From contig JAYPHU010000010.1 in the NCBI GenBank assembly GCA_038127535.1, positions 1 through 64,000 of the forward strand: a DNA stretch of 64,000 bases, written 5' to 3'. Position numbers and translations under genes: made by a program. The notes beneath the pieces were generated by a model that worked only from the letters and a program-made list of their open reading frames with translations, was not told the origin of the DNA and searched no databases. Of this stretch, positions 37,250-46,463 are shown piece after piece. The number at the start of each line of letters is the position of its first letter. Within the stretch, counting starts at the first letter, position 1. This DNA comes from JAYPHU01 sp038127535. Its GTDB lineage: Bacteria; Pseudomonadota; Alphaproteobacteria; Rhodospirillales; UBA2165.

Positions 37250-38268
37250 TATGGCAGGTTCTTTGTCGTGTGTAACAGTTGCCAGGCCAACGCTTTCGCC
37301 GCAAGTTCATGCCCAACTGGCCGCCAATGGCCGTCATTTACAAAATGATATCGCATCGGGTTTCCATCGCGCTCCTGTACACGACGCATATCGATATAAT
37401 TTAATCCGGAACGCTCAAGGGCTAGAATCAAAGCGTCGTGAATTTGACGTTCAGACGCTTGGTTGTTGCCAATCCACAATCCACGGCTCGGTATCACCAT
37501 GATCACAACCCGATAAGTCTCAGCGATTTTTTTAAGGCTGTTCAGCGTGGATTTTACCGCCCGCCTATCAAGATCTCGCCGATGTACCTCCGACAAAGGA
37601 ACAATAAGCCCGACCTTAACAGCAATGGCGCGAAACCATTGAATTCGGCCCAAAACCGACGTCGCCAAAAAATAAAGGCTGGAATGCTCCAATAAAAACC
37701 CCTTAACGGTGTTCAAGTTGAATAATGTCCCCGGCGGCGGACGCGCCGCTTCGGATCGGACAACGGGCTTTACAGCGGCAATGTCGTAATCGTTGATGTC
37801 GTCGTACATGTTCAAAAGGATAATTACGTCTTTGGCGGCCGAGCCACGAGCACGCGCGTACCGTAACAATTTATCGTATCCAGGAACATCGGTCGGTACA
37901 GCAACATTGAAGACTCGCCGACCGATCAACTTTTCCAACCGTTCCGATACCCGATCCTGTTGTTCCACACCCCAACCGAATGCGAAAGAATCCCCAACCA
38001 GGATGACATCTTTGTCGGTTGCCGTGCTTAAATCTTTTAAATCTCGCAGTCCATGCTCGTTAAAAACAACTGACACGTTGTAATCGCCCGAATTTTTTAC
38101 CTGACGGAAATGGCCGTTAGCGGGCCCGAGAACAGGTAAATCCGGCTTCTCCGGATTAAATCGTAAATGGTTGTTGGGATTATAATCGGGCAGCGTAAGA
38201 CGGACGCCTAACTCCTGTATAATTAGCGCAAGCGCAACTCCACAGAACCCCAGCGCCAACCTACCCAA
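37249..38268 (-). CDS. SGNH-like O-acyltransferase/esterase partner of MBOAT (AlgX/AlgJ-like)
   Basis: 339 residues with an N-terminal hydrophobic signal-anchor (LALGFCGVALALIIQELG) and a periplasmic SGNH domain. The block I motif is ILVGDSFAFGWG near residue 90 and the C-terminal catalytic Asp-His is in NDGHWRPVGHELAAKAL near residue 315. Such proteins receive the acyl group from the MBOAT protein and place it on the glycan. It starts with TTG, 14 bases after the Gfo/Idh stop. Acetyl is the usual group, but others are possible. Confidence 0.8.
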   Translation of the reverse strand: MGRLALGFCGVALALIIQELGVRLTLPDYNPNNHLRFNPEKPDLPVLGPANGHFRQVKNSGDYNVSVVFNEHGLRDLKDLSTATDKDVILVGDSFAFGWGVEQQDRVSERLEKLIGRRVFNVAVPTDVPGYDKLLRYARARGSAAKDVIILLNMYDDINDYDIAAVKPVVRSEAARPPPGTLFNLNTVKGFLLEHSSLYFLATSVLGRIQWFRAIAVKVGLIVPLSEVHRRDLDRRAVKSTLNSLKKIAETYRVVIMVIPSRGLWIGNNQASERQIHDALILALERSGLNYIDMRRVQERDGNPMRYHFVNDGHWRPVGHELAAKALAWQLLHTTKNLP

Positions 38269-38282
38269 AAGTACCGAGTTTC

Positions 38283-39326
38283 TCAGTTTACCGAATCCCC
38301 GAAATCACATTGACGAGCCCAATCAGGATCGGCCCGGTAGATTCGATCAACCAATTGCATCGTCCGTAATGCATCGTCGGATGAGCCGTTGATGATTTCG
38401 CCGCCTTCGATAATCGCCGTCGCAAACTCATCGATTTCACTGGACCAGGAAGGATCGCTCTCATAACAGGTTGTCACTTCCTTTGGATCACCTTGGTCGT
38501 CTTCGGCGGCGTAGGCGACGGTCATTGTTTCATCACCATAACTCTTGGATCCCGATAATATCCCGGACAAGGTAACAGCTCCTTTTTCAAGAGTGATATC
38601 CAGTTGGAACATGTGCTTCCATTGCGTGGCCGACGAGTGAAGCATGGCGACGACACCATCTGAAGTACGCATCAACGCATAAGCGTTATCTTCGACATCA
38701 TGCTTCCAATAATCATTGCTGACGAAACTATGAATTGTTTCGAATTCGCCGGCGAACAACCGCATTAAATCGACCATGTGGATTCCTTGGTCCAACAGGA
38801 TTCCGCCACCGGCAACGGCTTTTTTAGTACGCCAATCGGAATGTTGCCCGAAGCTGATAAATTTTGATTTTCCGTATACACCACGCAGGTTCATGACACG
38901 CCCTAGTTCGCCGGAGGCAACGATATTGAGCGCATCCTGGACGGAGTCGTGATAGCGGTGGTTAAAACCGTATTTCAGCTTAAGCGTGGGCTGTTTTGCT
39001 TCGACTGCGCGAACACGGATAACGTCTTCCACCGTCCGGCCGGGCGGCTTTTCGCAAAACACGTGAATACCGCTCTCGAGACCGGCGATGGTCACTTCAG
39101 GCGCGATGTCATTCGTCATACACACGAATAACGCATCGAGATCTTCGCCAATAAGGTCCTGATAGTTTTTGAATTTTTTCAAACTCCTGCCGGATAATTC
39201 GGAATCTGAAGAATTACGATCACAAACGGCAACAGTAACGAGATCCGGGTGCTGGTCGATAAAATGATGGCGCCGTTTGCCGACAATGCCATAACCGGCA
39301 ATTCCTACGCGCAAAGGCTTTGTCAT
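38283..39326 (-). CDS. Gfo/Idh/MocA family oxidoreductase (first of tandem pair)
   Basis: A 347-residue NAD(P)-dependent sugar dehydrogenase. The Rossmann start is GIAGYGIVGKRRHHF, the catalytic lysine motif is FCEKPPGRTVEDV near residue 93, and GGGILLDQGIHMVDLMR near residue 175 holds the active-site Asp/His. It probably oxidises or reduces a nucleotide-sugar at C-3. It overlaps the second paralogue by four bases (ATGA), which suggests that the two act on the same or successive intermediates. Confidence 0.87.
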   Translation of the reverse strand: MTKPLRVGIAGYGIVGKRRHHFIDQHPDLVTVAVCDRNSSDSELSGRSLKKFKNYQDLIGEDLDALFVCMTNDIAPEVTIAGLESGIHVFCEKPPGRTVEDVIRVRAVEAKQPTLKLKYGFNHRYHDSVQDALNIVASGELGRVMNLRGVYGKSKFISFGQHSDWRTKKAVAGGGILLDQGIHMVDLMRLFAGEFETIHSFVSNDYWKHDVEDNAYALMRTSDGVVAMLHSSATQWKHMFQLDITLEKGAVTLSGILSGSKSYGDETMTVAYAAEDDQGDPKEVTTCYESDPSWSSEIDEFATAIIEGGEIINGSSDDALRTMQLVDRIYRADPDWARQCDFGDSVN

Positions 39327-40417
39327 AGTATTTTCTGGATTCGGTAGAGATCCGAAATCGCCTCGTTGGCGCGTCCGAGCCGCGTCGACTCACCATCGGA
39401 ATCGGGATGAATCCAATTACTTTCCTCATCGGACCGATAAAAAGCGTGTAGGAGTTTTAAGCTCCCCAGGCAATCCTCTCGGCTGACCGGGTATTCGGCT
39501 CCCTCCCGAAAATGTCGGACGATATCGCGGTACATCTTTTCGTGCCCGTTTCCATAAACACTGAAACCGAAATCCTCGGAGTTGGCCTCGCAAGCCGACG
39601 GATCAGGCGTAAAGACCTGAAGCTCGTTGACTGCAATTCCTCCCAGTTGAGCCAACCCCTCGGATCCGACGATACTGAGCGATGCCTCGAAATCGTCTGG
39701 GCGAGCGGCAGTGGTGACTTCAAGGTTCCCGACGGCGCCGGACGCATAGGTAAACGTCGCCACCACCGTATCCTCGGCTTCGATATCGGCGCCAAGGGTT
39801 CGCATGGTCGCGCTTACTTCCTCAATTTCACCGCCGAGATAACGAAGTAGGTCGATATGATGGATTCCCTGGTTGGTAAGCGCGCCACCGTCGTGGGACA
39901 TGGTTCCACGCCAGGGCGCTAAATCATAATATCGTTGTGGGCGGCACCAGCGGGTGCGCACACCGACGACTCTGATCTCGCCCAACTCGCCCTGCTCGAG
40001 GGCTCGCCTAACGCGTTGAACAGCCAGGTTATAGCGGTTTTGAAAAACGGGAAAAATTTTAACCCCGGCTTTATCGGCGGCGGTACTCGCCCGCAACAAG
40101 TCACTCGGTTTTAGAAATGTCGGCTTCTCGACGATAATATTCTTTCCATAAAGCTCGATGATTTCCAGGCCGTGCTCGAAATGCATACCCGAGGGCGTTA
40201 TGACGGCAACCGTATCGATCTCCGGATGATCGCGGAGCATCTGGTGATAGTTGGTGTAATGACCAGCGCTAAATTCATTGGCGTAATTTTCAGCCTTCTC
40301 GGAAACCAGATCGCAAACTGCAATTAGATTCGCGTCATCGACCATATCGATGGCGCGTGCGTGCTGTCCGGCAATCCGCCCGCATCCGATTAAAGCGATG
40401 TTTATTGACTTTAACAA
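39323..40417 (-). CDS. Gfo/Idh/MocA family oxidoreductase (second of tandem pair)
   Basis: 364 residues with NAD motif ALIGCGRIAGQHARAI, catalytic IVEKPTFLKPSDL near residue 97, and GGALTNQGIHHIDLLRYLGG near residue 172. It resembles WbpB/WlbA-type UDP-sugar 3-dehydrogenases in general layout, but the ManNAcA pathway partners are not adjacent. It starts with TTG, preceded by TAGGAGC. Together with the downstream paralogue and the PLP aminotransferase at 41663-42760 it could make a 3-amino sugar. Confidence 0.87.
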   Translation of the reverse strand: MLKSINIALIGCGRIAGQHARAIDMVDDANLIAVCDLVSEKAENYANEFSAGHYTNYHQMLRDHPEIDTVAVITPSGMHFEHGLEIIELYGKNIIVEKPTFLKPSDLLRASTAADKAGVKIFPVFQNRYNLAVQRVRRALEQGELGEIRVVGVRTRWCRPQRYYDLAPWRGTMSHDGGALTNQGIHHIDLLRYLGGEIEEVSATMRTLGADIEAEDTVVATFTYASGAVGNLEVTTAARPDDFEASLSIVGSEGLAQLGGIAVNELQVFTPDPSACEANSEDFGFSVYGNGHEKMYRDIVRHFREGAEYPVSREDCLGSLKLLHAFYRSDEESNWIHPDSDGESTRLGRANEAISDLYRIQKIL

Positions 40418-40425
40418 AGGGGCTC

Positions 40426-41637
40426 CTACTCTTTTTCTACTGCTGTATTCCCCATGAGGCGCGAGCGCACACGTTGGACGGTATTGCGGATAGGGTTTTG
40501 AAGGTTTTCCGGTAGTTTGACGAGTGTCTTACGTGCATGATCTTTCGCCATGAAAAACGCTAAATTATTGTTACTGCGCCGATGCAAAATCAGGCTCTGT
40601 CGAAGAATTTTCAAAGACACTTCAGAATCAACCAGACCACGTTCCGTTACCTTAACGATGCTGCGGTCGATTTGTGCAAACATTTCGTCAAATTGGTCAT
40701 GATCAAATTTTAGGTAATTTTTCTGGAAACCTAACGAATTGTCCGGATTTGCGACCAGATTGATATCCGGTTCGGCATCATACTTCAGTCCTAAGGCAAC
40801 GAATCGTTCGATTTCTTCACAGTTGACTCGGTTCAGCGTCATGCTGATAGAAAATTCAAAATCCGTTTTGTTTTTTCTTTGCTTCAACCATTCGAGATTT
40901 TCGAGCACCTCGTTCCACGAAGCTTTTCGCCCACGAAGACGCAAGGCATCAAAACTTTCTTCGGTCGCGGCATCCAGCGAAACCGCCACGCCGAGCAACT
41001 CCTTGGTTGCCAGAATAGCCTTAACCCGCTCGGTAAACAAAGTCGCATTCGTAATAAAGTAATATTTACACCCGTCGGTCAGTTGATCATTTTCCATAAA
41101 GTCCAGAACCGGGCGGTACAAGAACGGTTCTCCACCAAACGGGAGTACGACTTGAAAATGCGGAGACATTTCGGTGATCTGCTGCATAAATGACGCTGGC
41201 AGCTTGAGCCGCATCAACGCGTCGTCGCGCTGATAACAGTGATAACAATCGAGATTGCAGGCATAGCTATAGGCAAAGCGCATCCAACGGGGTTTCGATT
41301 CTAGGGTTGTGAGCCGCTGATCGAACTCGATCTCGTTCTGGGCCGCATTCTGACGTGCTAGGCTTTGTGTGGGTAAGTCTTCGTACCAACTCAGATTCCG
41401 ATATCGTTTTCCGCCCTGTAGAATGGGGCAGGTGTGTGGGCACAACAAATGGGCGCCCTCATTAGCCATCTTTTTGCGTATACTCTGGAACCTTTCACCG
41501 TTCCAGATGTCTTCCACGGAACCCTCGTTGACATTTCCCAACACGGTCGCGTTGTCGCAACACATGGTTACGTTGCCATTGGGATTATTTACTTCAAAGT
41601 GAGTCCAAGGATGGTCGCAAACGAATTTATTTTTCAT
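40426..41637 (-). CDS. Radical SAM protein with N-terminal SPASM/twitch domain
   Basis: A 403-residue protein with an unusual domain order. Residues 5-70 carry a SPASM/twitch-like cysteine set (C7, C26, C27, C66, C70) with the typical VLGNVNEGSVEDIWNGERFQ tail. The radical SAM motif CNLDCYHC (C127, C131, C134) follows. A similar N-terminal arrangement is known in the twitch-domain radical SAM proteins of capsule and phage loci. The reaction is unknown; dehydrogenation, epimerisation or carbon-carbon chemistry on a sugar or carrier-bound intermediate is possible. It is nine bases upstream of the Gfo/Idh pair. Confidence 0.82.
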   Translation of the reverse strand: MKNKFVCDHPWTHFEVNNPNGNVTMCCDNATVLGNVNEGSVEDIWNGERFQSIRKKMANEGAHLLCPHTCPILQGGKRYRNLSWYEDLPTQSLARQNAAQNEIEFDQRLTTLESKPRWMRFAYSYACNLDCYHCYQRDDALMRLKLPASFMQQITEMSPHFQVVLPFGGEPFLYRPVLDFMENDQLTDGCKYYFITNATLFTERVKAILATKELLGVAVSLDAATEESFDALRLRGRKASWNEVLENLEWLKQRKNKTDFEFSISMTLNRVNCEEIERFVALGLKYDAEPDINLVANPDNSLGFQKNYLKFDHDQFDEMFAQIDRSIVKVTERGLVDSEVSLKILRQSLILHRRSNNNLAFFMAKDHARKTLVKLPENLQNPIRNTVQRVRSRLMGNTAVEKE

Positions 41638-41662
41638 TCGTTAAATTTCCGAATTTTTATGA

Positions 41663-42760
41663 TCATACTTCGATGCACTCCGATATGGTTGCGACGACAG
41701 GCCGGAACTGCTCAACGGTCGTTACTGAAAATCGGCTATATCTTGAAAGGCAGGGCTCAAAAAACGATTGTCGATAATATACTATCGAGTCCAAACGATT
41801 ATGAATTTCGGGGGCATAATGGCCAAAACCGACCAACTGAAAATTACCCTCCGTTTTCGGCACCTCAAATCCCAATTGGCGCATTGATTCGGCGAAATAG
41901 TCTTTGCCGTTCAAGAGCCTTCGAATTGAGGCGTCCATTTCCTGCATGTTGTCCAGCAAGTGATCCAAAATTGCGGCGGCAAATCCGCCCAGCTCATACA
42001 TAGGCTTAACTTTGTGAAGTATGTCGGTTAATTCGGGCGATGCGACACAGTAGCCAATACGAATTCCGGCTAGTCCCCATGACTTACTGGCGCTACGAAT
42101 AACAACCAAATGTGGATACTTCTCCGTTAGCCCTAGGACGGTTTTAGGATAGAAAGGCACATAGACTTCGTCGACGAGCATAATCGCCCCAACATTACCC
42201 GCAGCCTGAGTAAGCGCCTCAAGTTGCTCAGGTTCGAACACCGATCCTGTCGGACTATCTGGGTTGGGGAGACAGACAAGTTTTGGCCGGAGATCGTGAA
42301 TCGCCGAAACAAACCGATCGAACCCTATTACAGGACCGTTCTCAGAATACTCATACGGAATCGTTTTTTGGTGGGCACCGAAAATTTTGCAATAGACGTC
42401 ATACATTGCAAAGGTCGGATGAGTCCGCAGCACAAAGTCTCCTGGATTAATAAACGCCTGAAATACGGAGCTTATGGCTGCGTCAGAGCCGTTTGTTAAT
42501 AGCAACTTGTCCGCACTCACGCCCAAAAAAGAGGCTAGTTTTCTGTAGACCGGCGCAACATTCGGATAAGTGGCAACGGCCTGATTTGGCAAGTCCGACA
42601 CTACACCGACAATATGGGCAAGTAATTCTGGATCCAAATTCTCATTTTTGTCGAGCCAAAGCTTTTCAGTTTTCCTCCCGCCATCTTTCAGCCAGTCAGG
42701 GCGAACCAGAGAAATATCGGATACGGAATCTCGAGGTTTAGGGGTAGTATACTTCGTCAT
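41663..42760 (-). CDS. PLP-dependent aminotransferase class I/II (HisC-like)
   Basis: A 365-residue fold-type I aminotransferase. Visible motifs are LTNGSDAAISSVFQAFINPGD, the PNPDSPTGSVF loop with the PLP-ring Asn, MLVDEVYVPFYP with the Asp to the pyridine nitrogen, and SASKSWGLAGIRIGY with the Schiff-base lysine near residue 230. It resembles histidinol-phosphate aminotransferase in sequence, but its place between an ABC exporter and a radical SAM gene argues for a role in making an amino compound for the glycan. A duplicated hisC remains possible. Confidence 0.82.
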   Translation of the reverse strand: MTKYTTPKPRDSVSDISLVRPDWLKDGGRKTEKLWLDKNENLDPELLAHIVGVVSDLPNQAVATYPNVAPVYRKLASFLGVSADKLLLTNGSDAAISSVFQAFINPGDFVLRTHPTFAMYDVYCKIFGAHQKTIPYEYSENGPVIGFDRFVSAIHDLRPKLVCLPNPDSPTGSVFEPEQLEALTQAAGNVGAIMLVDEVYVPFYPKTVLGLTEKYPHLVVIRSASKSWGLAGIRIGYCVASPELTDILHKVKPMYELGGFAAAILDHLLDNMQEMDASIRRLLNGKDYFAESMRQLGFEVPKTEGNFQLVGFGHYAPEIHNRLDSIVYYRQSFFEPCLSRYSRFSVTTVEQFRPVVATISECIEV

Positions 42761-42826
42761 CGTGAAAAATTCATTGGGTGGTTTCTATACGGTCATTGAA
42801 GAGATTTACAAGGTGGCACCGTCAGA

Positions 42827-44617
42827 TCACTGAGCTATCTCGCCAGCAGTAGTAAATTGCCTAAAATCCGGACAAGTTTCGATAAGCGAATCAAAATCAC
42901 CCACCGCTGTCACTCGCCCCTCCTTCATGAAGACCAGGCGGTCGCATTGGCGGACCGTATTTAATCGATGCGCTATAATCAAAACCGTCATGTCACTGGA
43001 CAACGAATTTATCGATTTCGTTATTTCCCGTTCTGTCTCGTTATCAAGAGCAGACGTTGCTTCATCGAGAACTAATAACTGTGGATCAATGTAAAGGGCG
43101 CGCGCAATGGCTAATCGTTGGATTTGCCCGGCTGAAAGACCATGACCGCCCTCGCCTATCTGTTCGTCAATTCCGTTTGGCAGGGTTTCAACAACGTCTT
43201 CTAGACGGGAGAGATTGAGAGTTTCGTGGATACGATCATCGTCAATATCCGAGTCGTCAATTCCGAAAGCAATATTTTTCCGGACTGTATCGTTCAACAC
43301 ACGAATGTTTTGAGGGACGTAACCAATTCGTTTCTGCCAATTCGACATGTTTTCGGACGGATCAACTCCATCGACCTTTATCGTTCCCGACGTTGGCGTA
43401 AGGAGACCCATAATGATATCGACGACCGTAGTTTTGCCCGACCCTGACCGGCCGACGAACCCGATCCGCTCTCCAGGGCGGATGATAAGATCGAATTCAT
43501 TTATCGCAGCAAGTGACGTATTGGGATAGACATAGGACACATTGGCCAAATGTATCTGACTGTCGAACCTAATAACGCGCGCGGTTGTTCGTTGGGGCTG
43601 GTCGACCACCACGTTGTATTGTTGCAAATCGGCGTACAGCTCGTTGATATAGGCTGTACGATCTCGAAGTGCCGCAATATTCGAGAGAATTCTGTTCAGC
43701 GTCGGCATCAACCGGAAACAGGCCATGCCGAAGAGACCGAGCACGGACACGGCTTCGCTAGGTGAACGGTTAGATGTTAATGCCAGCGCCGCTACTATCA
43801 ACGCGACAACCAGAAACGATTCCAATCCTAACCGCGGCAAATGTATGGCCGTTGACGTGTTCGTGTAATACCACGCGCGCCAATGGGCGATCTGGCTAAA
43901 CGAGCGAGAAAACGCCTCATGGCTATGCGATAACTTAATATGACGTATATTGGCCAACGTCTCCGTAATCAGGCCGATGAGGCTCCCTTCATAGCGCATA
44001 CCGTCATGTCCCCAGCGAACAAAAGCCCGGGCGGTCGATTTCTGGAGGAAATAAGAGAAACCAAGCAGTACAGCAGCGGAAACGCTGATTGCAACCGGCT
44101 CAACGAGCATCAGAAGCACAACGATGCCTGCTAGCATCAGGATGTCCAAAACAATCAATATAACGAAGCGCAGGCCCTCAAAAGCCTGGCCGCAACCGGT
44201 CACCAAGTTTCTCAGCAACTCCGAATAGGGTCGCCGCAAATGAAATACCAGGGGCTGATGCAGGTAGGTCTTATAAAGTTGCGTCGAGAAATTCGCGCCT
44301 TTCAAATACATCACGATATTGACGAGATACACAATCCCCAACTGCAGCAAACTTTTGAAAATAAAAACAGCGATAAAGATTGCGGCAATAACTTTAAGGC
44401 CCGCATCCTTGAAAACATCGGGTAAATATTGAAAAACCGAAATCGTCGCCCCCACCTCGCCCTCACCCAAGAGCGCAAGGTGGATAACGGGCAATATCAA
44501 AGCAATGCTGAACATCTCGAACAGGGCAAGCGCTAGCATCGGTATCAAAAGCAGACCCAGGTGAACACGATCCGGCAGGCTGACAAACATTGTTAGCTTT
44601 TTTAAAAGCTCAATCAT
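42827..44617 (-). CDS. ABC exporter, fused membrane and ATPase domains (MsbA/PglK-like)
   Basis: A 596-residue half-transporter. Six hydrophobic segments lie in residues 15-300. The ATPase domain has Walker A GRSGSGKTT near residue 385, signature LSAGQ with QRLAIARAL, Walker B LLVLDEATSALD, and a switch His in IIAHRLNTV. In a locus without a visible Wzx flippase it may flip the lipid-linked oligosaccharide, as PglK does, or export a glycolipid. It is downstream of the phosphonate module by 73 bases and upstream of the aminotransferase by 66 bases. Confidence 0.9.
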   Translation of the reverse strand: MIELLKKLTMFVSLPDRVHLGLLLIPMLALALFEMFSIALILPVIHLALLGEGEVGATISVFQYLPDVFKDAGLKVIAAIFIAVFIFKSLLQLGIVYLVNIVMYLKGANFSTQLYKTYLHQPLVFHLRRPYSELLRNLVTGCGQAFEGLRFVILIVLDILMLAGIVVLLMLVEPVAISVSAAVLLGFSYFLQKSTARAFVRWGHDGMRYEGSLIGLITETLANIRHIKLSHSHEAFSRSFSQIAHWRAWYYTNTSTAIHLPRLGLESFLVVALIVAALALTSNRSPSEAVSVLGLFGMACFRLMPTLNRILSNIAALRDRTAYINELYADLQQYNVVVDQPQRTTARVIRFDSQIHLANVSYVYPNTSLAAINEFDLIIRPGERIGFVGRSGSGKTTVVDIIMGLLTPTSGTIKVDGVDPSENMSNWQKRIGYVPQNIRVLNDTVRKNIAFGIDDSDIDDDRIHETLNLSRLEDVVETLPNGIDEQIGEGGHGLSAGQIQRLAIARALYIDPQLLVLDEATSALDNETEREITKSINSLSSDMTVLIIAHRLNTVRQCDRLVFMKEGRVTAVGDFDSLIETCPDFRQFTTAGEIAQ

Positions 44618-44690
44618 GGAAATCTGTTTCTGATCAAACAGCGGCTCAGGTTTGGATTAAACAAACTGGCCCGGAACAATCGGCTTCCGG

Positions 44691-45887
44691 TCAATCGATT
44701 TCCCGAAAGTACGGTAAAGTAAGTGGGTCACCTGCCAAAACACGGAAGAAAAGTCCGTAATAATATCGAACGCGCCGGATATACGCGTAACCGGCGGCGA
44801 TAACCGCATGAAATTTCCCCCTACTCAGACAATTGAATAAATAAACGGGGCTGACGAACCGTAATTCGTAGGTCGTAGGCAAGGGGATCGCAAAAAAGGA
44901 AAGAGCTCCGTGAATGAATAACGGCCTGTGTTTTCGATCAAAGCCGCAATGATCGAGTCTATTTTTTAATATGAAGTCGAGAACGAATTTTTCCGTCCCG
45001 AGAAGTTTCTGCTGCCAGTTATTGCTTCTAATCCGGCTCGTAAACTCCCGCTCATCCATACCAGGCTCTCCCTGCACGGGAGATAAATTATCGCCCCACC
45101 ATCTTAGGCCGGCCCATGTTGATTTCATTACGCACGGATGAAATTCAACGCCAAGCCAGCAGCAAAGCGATCGCAAGACGGACTCGTTTGACAAATCCTC
45201 CATCCGCATAACTCGGAACCGGTCGGCAAGCGCAAACAGCGGTGCAGGATCGTCGATCAATCGTTTTAAGGCGAGGCGTGGAAGCGACGGTTCATCGATC
45301 AATTTTGCTTCTCGGAGAACCTGTTCCATTTTGGAAACGTATGCCGCACGTGGATCTCTCGTCGTGGCTATCATTTTGCTTTGCGGAAAATCTTCGAAAT
45401 ACGGGTCCAGCCGGCTGATGTCATGGATATGGTGAAAGAATACTTTCTTGATCATCGGATCTTGCCCAAGCGCCAACGCATAGGAAACGTAAACGGCCGA
45501 TAAAACGTTTTTTCTCGTTACCGCCCGATTTTTAAAAAGGGCTGCCATATGGCCTTTAAACGCTGGAATATCGATACTAATCGATTGATCCATGCTCTCG
45601 CCCAACCGATCCTTCCGTTCGACGACATCGTATTTCGACCGGAATTTGTCGATATGGCTGCCGATAAATTCTTGGGTGATATCTTCGATATCTAAATATT
45701 CGGAGCAGACGGTGCTTTTAGCGTTCTGCCAAAACTCGTGAAAAAATAAAATCCCATTGAAATTGAATATTTCCGGATGAGAGTCGAGCTGGCTTTGCAA
45801 TGCGTCGCTCCCGGCCCGCCCCGTAGCCACCAGCCCGCACCAACCGCAACGATCAACATGAGCCCAGATTTGATCATAGTTTATCAC
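44691..45887 (-). CDS. Sulfotransferase-fold protein, possible phosphonate transferase
   Basis: 398 residues. The PAPS-type 5'-phosphosulfate loop appears as GRAGSDALQSQLDSHPEI at residues 23-40, and the 3'-phosphate-binding segment as MIATTRDPRAAYVSKME near residue 175. No transmembrane segment is evident. On family grounds it is a sulfotransferase. Its immediate partner (four-base GTGA overlap) is a CysC-like kinase lacking the normal APS motifs, in an operon with MpnS and a cytidylyltransferase. I therefore infer that it may transfer methylphosphonate from a 3'-phosphonucleotide donor instead of sulfate from PAPS. Ordinary glycan sulfation is the alternative. Confidence 0.7.
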   Translation of the reverse strand: MINYDQIWAHVDRCGWCGLVATGRAGSDALQSQLDSHPEIFNFNGILFFHEFWQNAKSTVCSEYLDIEDITQEFIGSHIDKFRSKYDVVERKDRLGESMDQSISIDIPAFKGHMAALFKNRAVTRKNVLSAVYVSYALALGQDPMIKKVFFHHIHDISRLDPYFEDFPQSKMIATTRDPRAAYVSKMEQVLREAKLIDEPSLPRLALKRLIDDPAPLFALADRFRVMRMEDLSNESVLRSLCCWLGVEFHPCVMKSTWAGLRWWGDNLSPVQGEPGMDEREFTSRIRSNNWQQKLLGTEKFVLDFILKNRLDHCGFDRKHRPLFIHGALSFFAIPLPTTYELRFVSPVYLFNCLSRGKFHAVIAAGYAYIRRVRYYYGLFFRVLAGDPLTLPYFREID

Positions 45888-46432
45888 TCGCCACCGGCCT
45901 CCACGGTGAAATCTGGAAGCGCCACCCTTAACCGCGGCACGGCCATTGCCACCTCCCGAGCCATTTCCACCGGCGAACGCCGATTATCCGCGTCCAAAAC
46001 CATGTCTGGGTTGACCGGCTCATGCCACTCGATATCCATGCCCACGACATTGCCCATTTTCCCATCCCGAGCCTGCGCGTAGAGAGCCTTGGTATCCCGC
46101 GCTATCACGGTATCCAGAGAAGCGTGAAGATAGACTTCGAAGTAGTCGTCTAGATTGGTCCTGTTCCAGTCCAATAAATCGGCATTGCCGTATAGGACGG
46201 CAACAATAACGACCAACCCCTGCTCCGCCAGAACCTTCGACATGGCCTGTAAGCGCCCAACCTGCAAAATCCGATCCGTTTCGGAATAGCCGAGGTTATG
46301 CCCAAAGGCAGCCCGAACGATATCGCCGTCCAGAATGACGAGTTCAGGAAGCCGAGGCTTTAAGAGATCTCGCAACGCCGAACACAGCGTCGTTTTACCG
46401 GCCCCGGAAAGGCCCGTGATCCATACAATCAT
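45884..46432 (-). CDS. CysC-like nucleotide 3'-kinase
   Basis: A 182-residue P-loop kinase of the adenylylsulfate kinase family: Walker A GLSGAGKTT at residues 7-15, DGD at 35-37, LGYSETDR near 47-54, RDTKALY near 112 and NVVGMD near 128. The classic FISPxR loop that helps hold APS is absent (VLYGNADLLDWNR instead), as is the NxRR segment after the DR motif; I. e. the nucleotide-product side has diverged. The Campylobacter CDP-phosphoramidate kinase, also long annotated as CysC, phosphorylates the cytidine 3'-hydroxyl. With a cytidylyltransferase in the same operon, a similar role is the best reading. True APS kinase is the alternative; no ATP sulfurylase is nearby. Confidence 0.72.
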   Translation of the reverse strand: MIVWITGLSGAGKTTLCSALRDLLKPRLPELVILDGDIVRAAFGHNLGYSETDRILQVGRLQAMSKVLAEQGLVVIVAVLYGNADLLDWNRTNLDDYFEVYLHASLDTVIARDTKALYAQARDGKMGNVVGMDIEWHEPVNPDMVLDADNRRSPVEMAREVAMAVPRLRVALPDFTVEAGGE

Positions 46433-46463
46433 TTTGTGTCGAAATGTCCTGTGATTTAATTTT

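Noticed and set aside
41663..42760. Histidine biosynthesis gene hisC
   Set aside because: No other his genes are adjacent; it is between an ABC exporter and a radical SAM gene. Not fully excluded.
45884..46432. Ordinary sulfate assimilation cysC
   Set aside because: The FISPxR and NxRR parts are missing and no cysD/cysN or ATP sulfurylase gene is present; sulfate activation remains the secondary reading.
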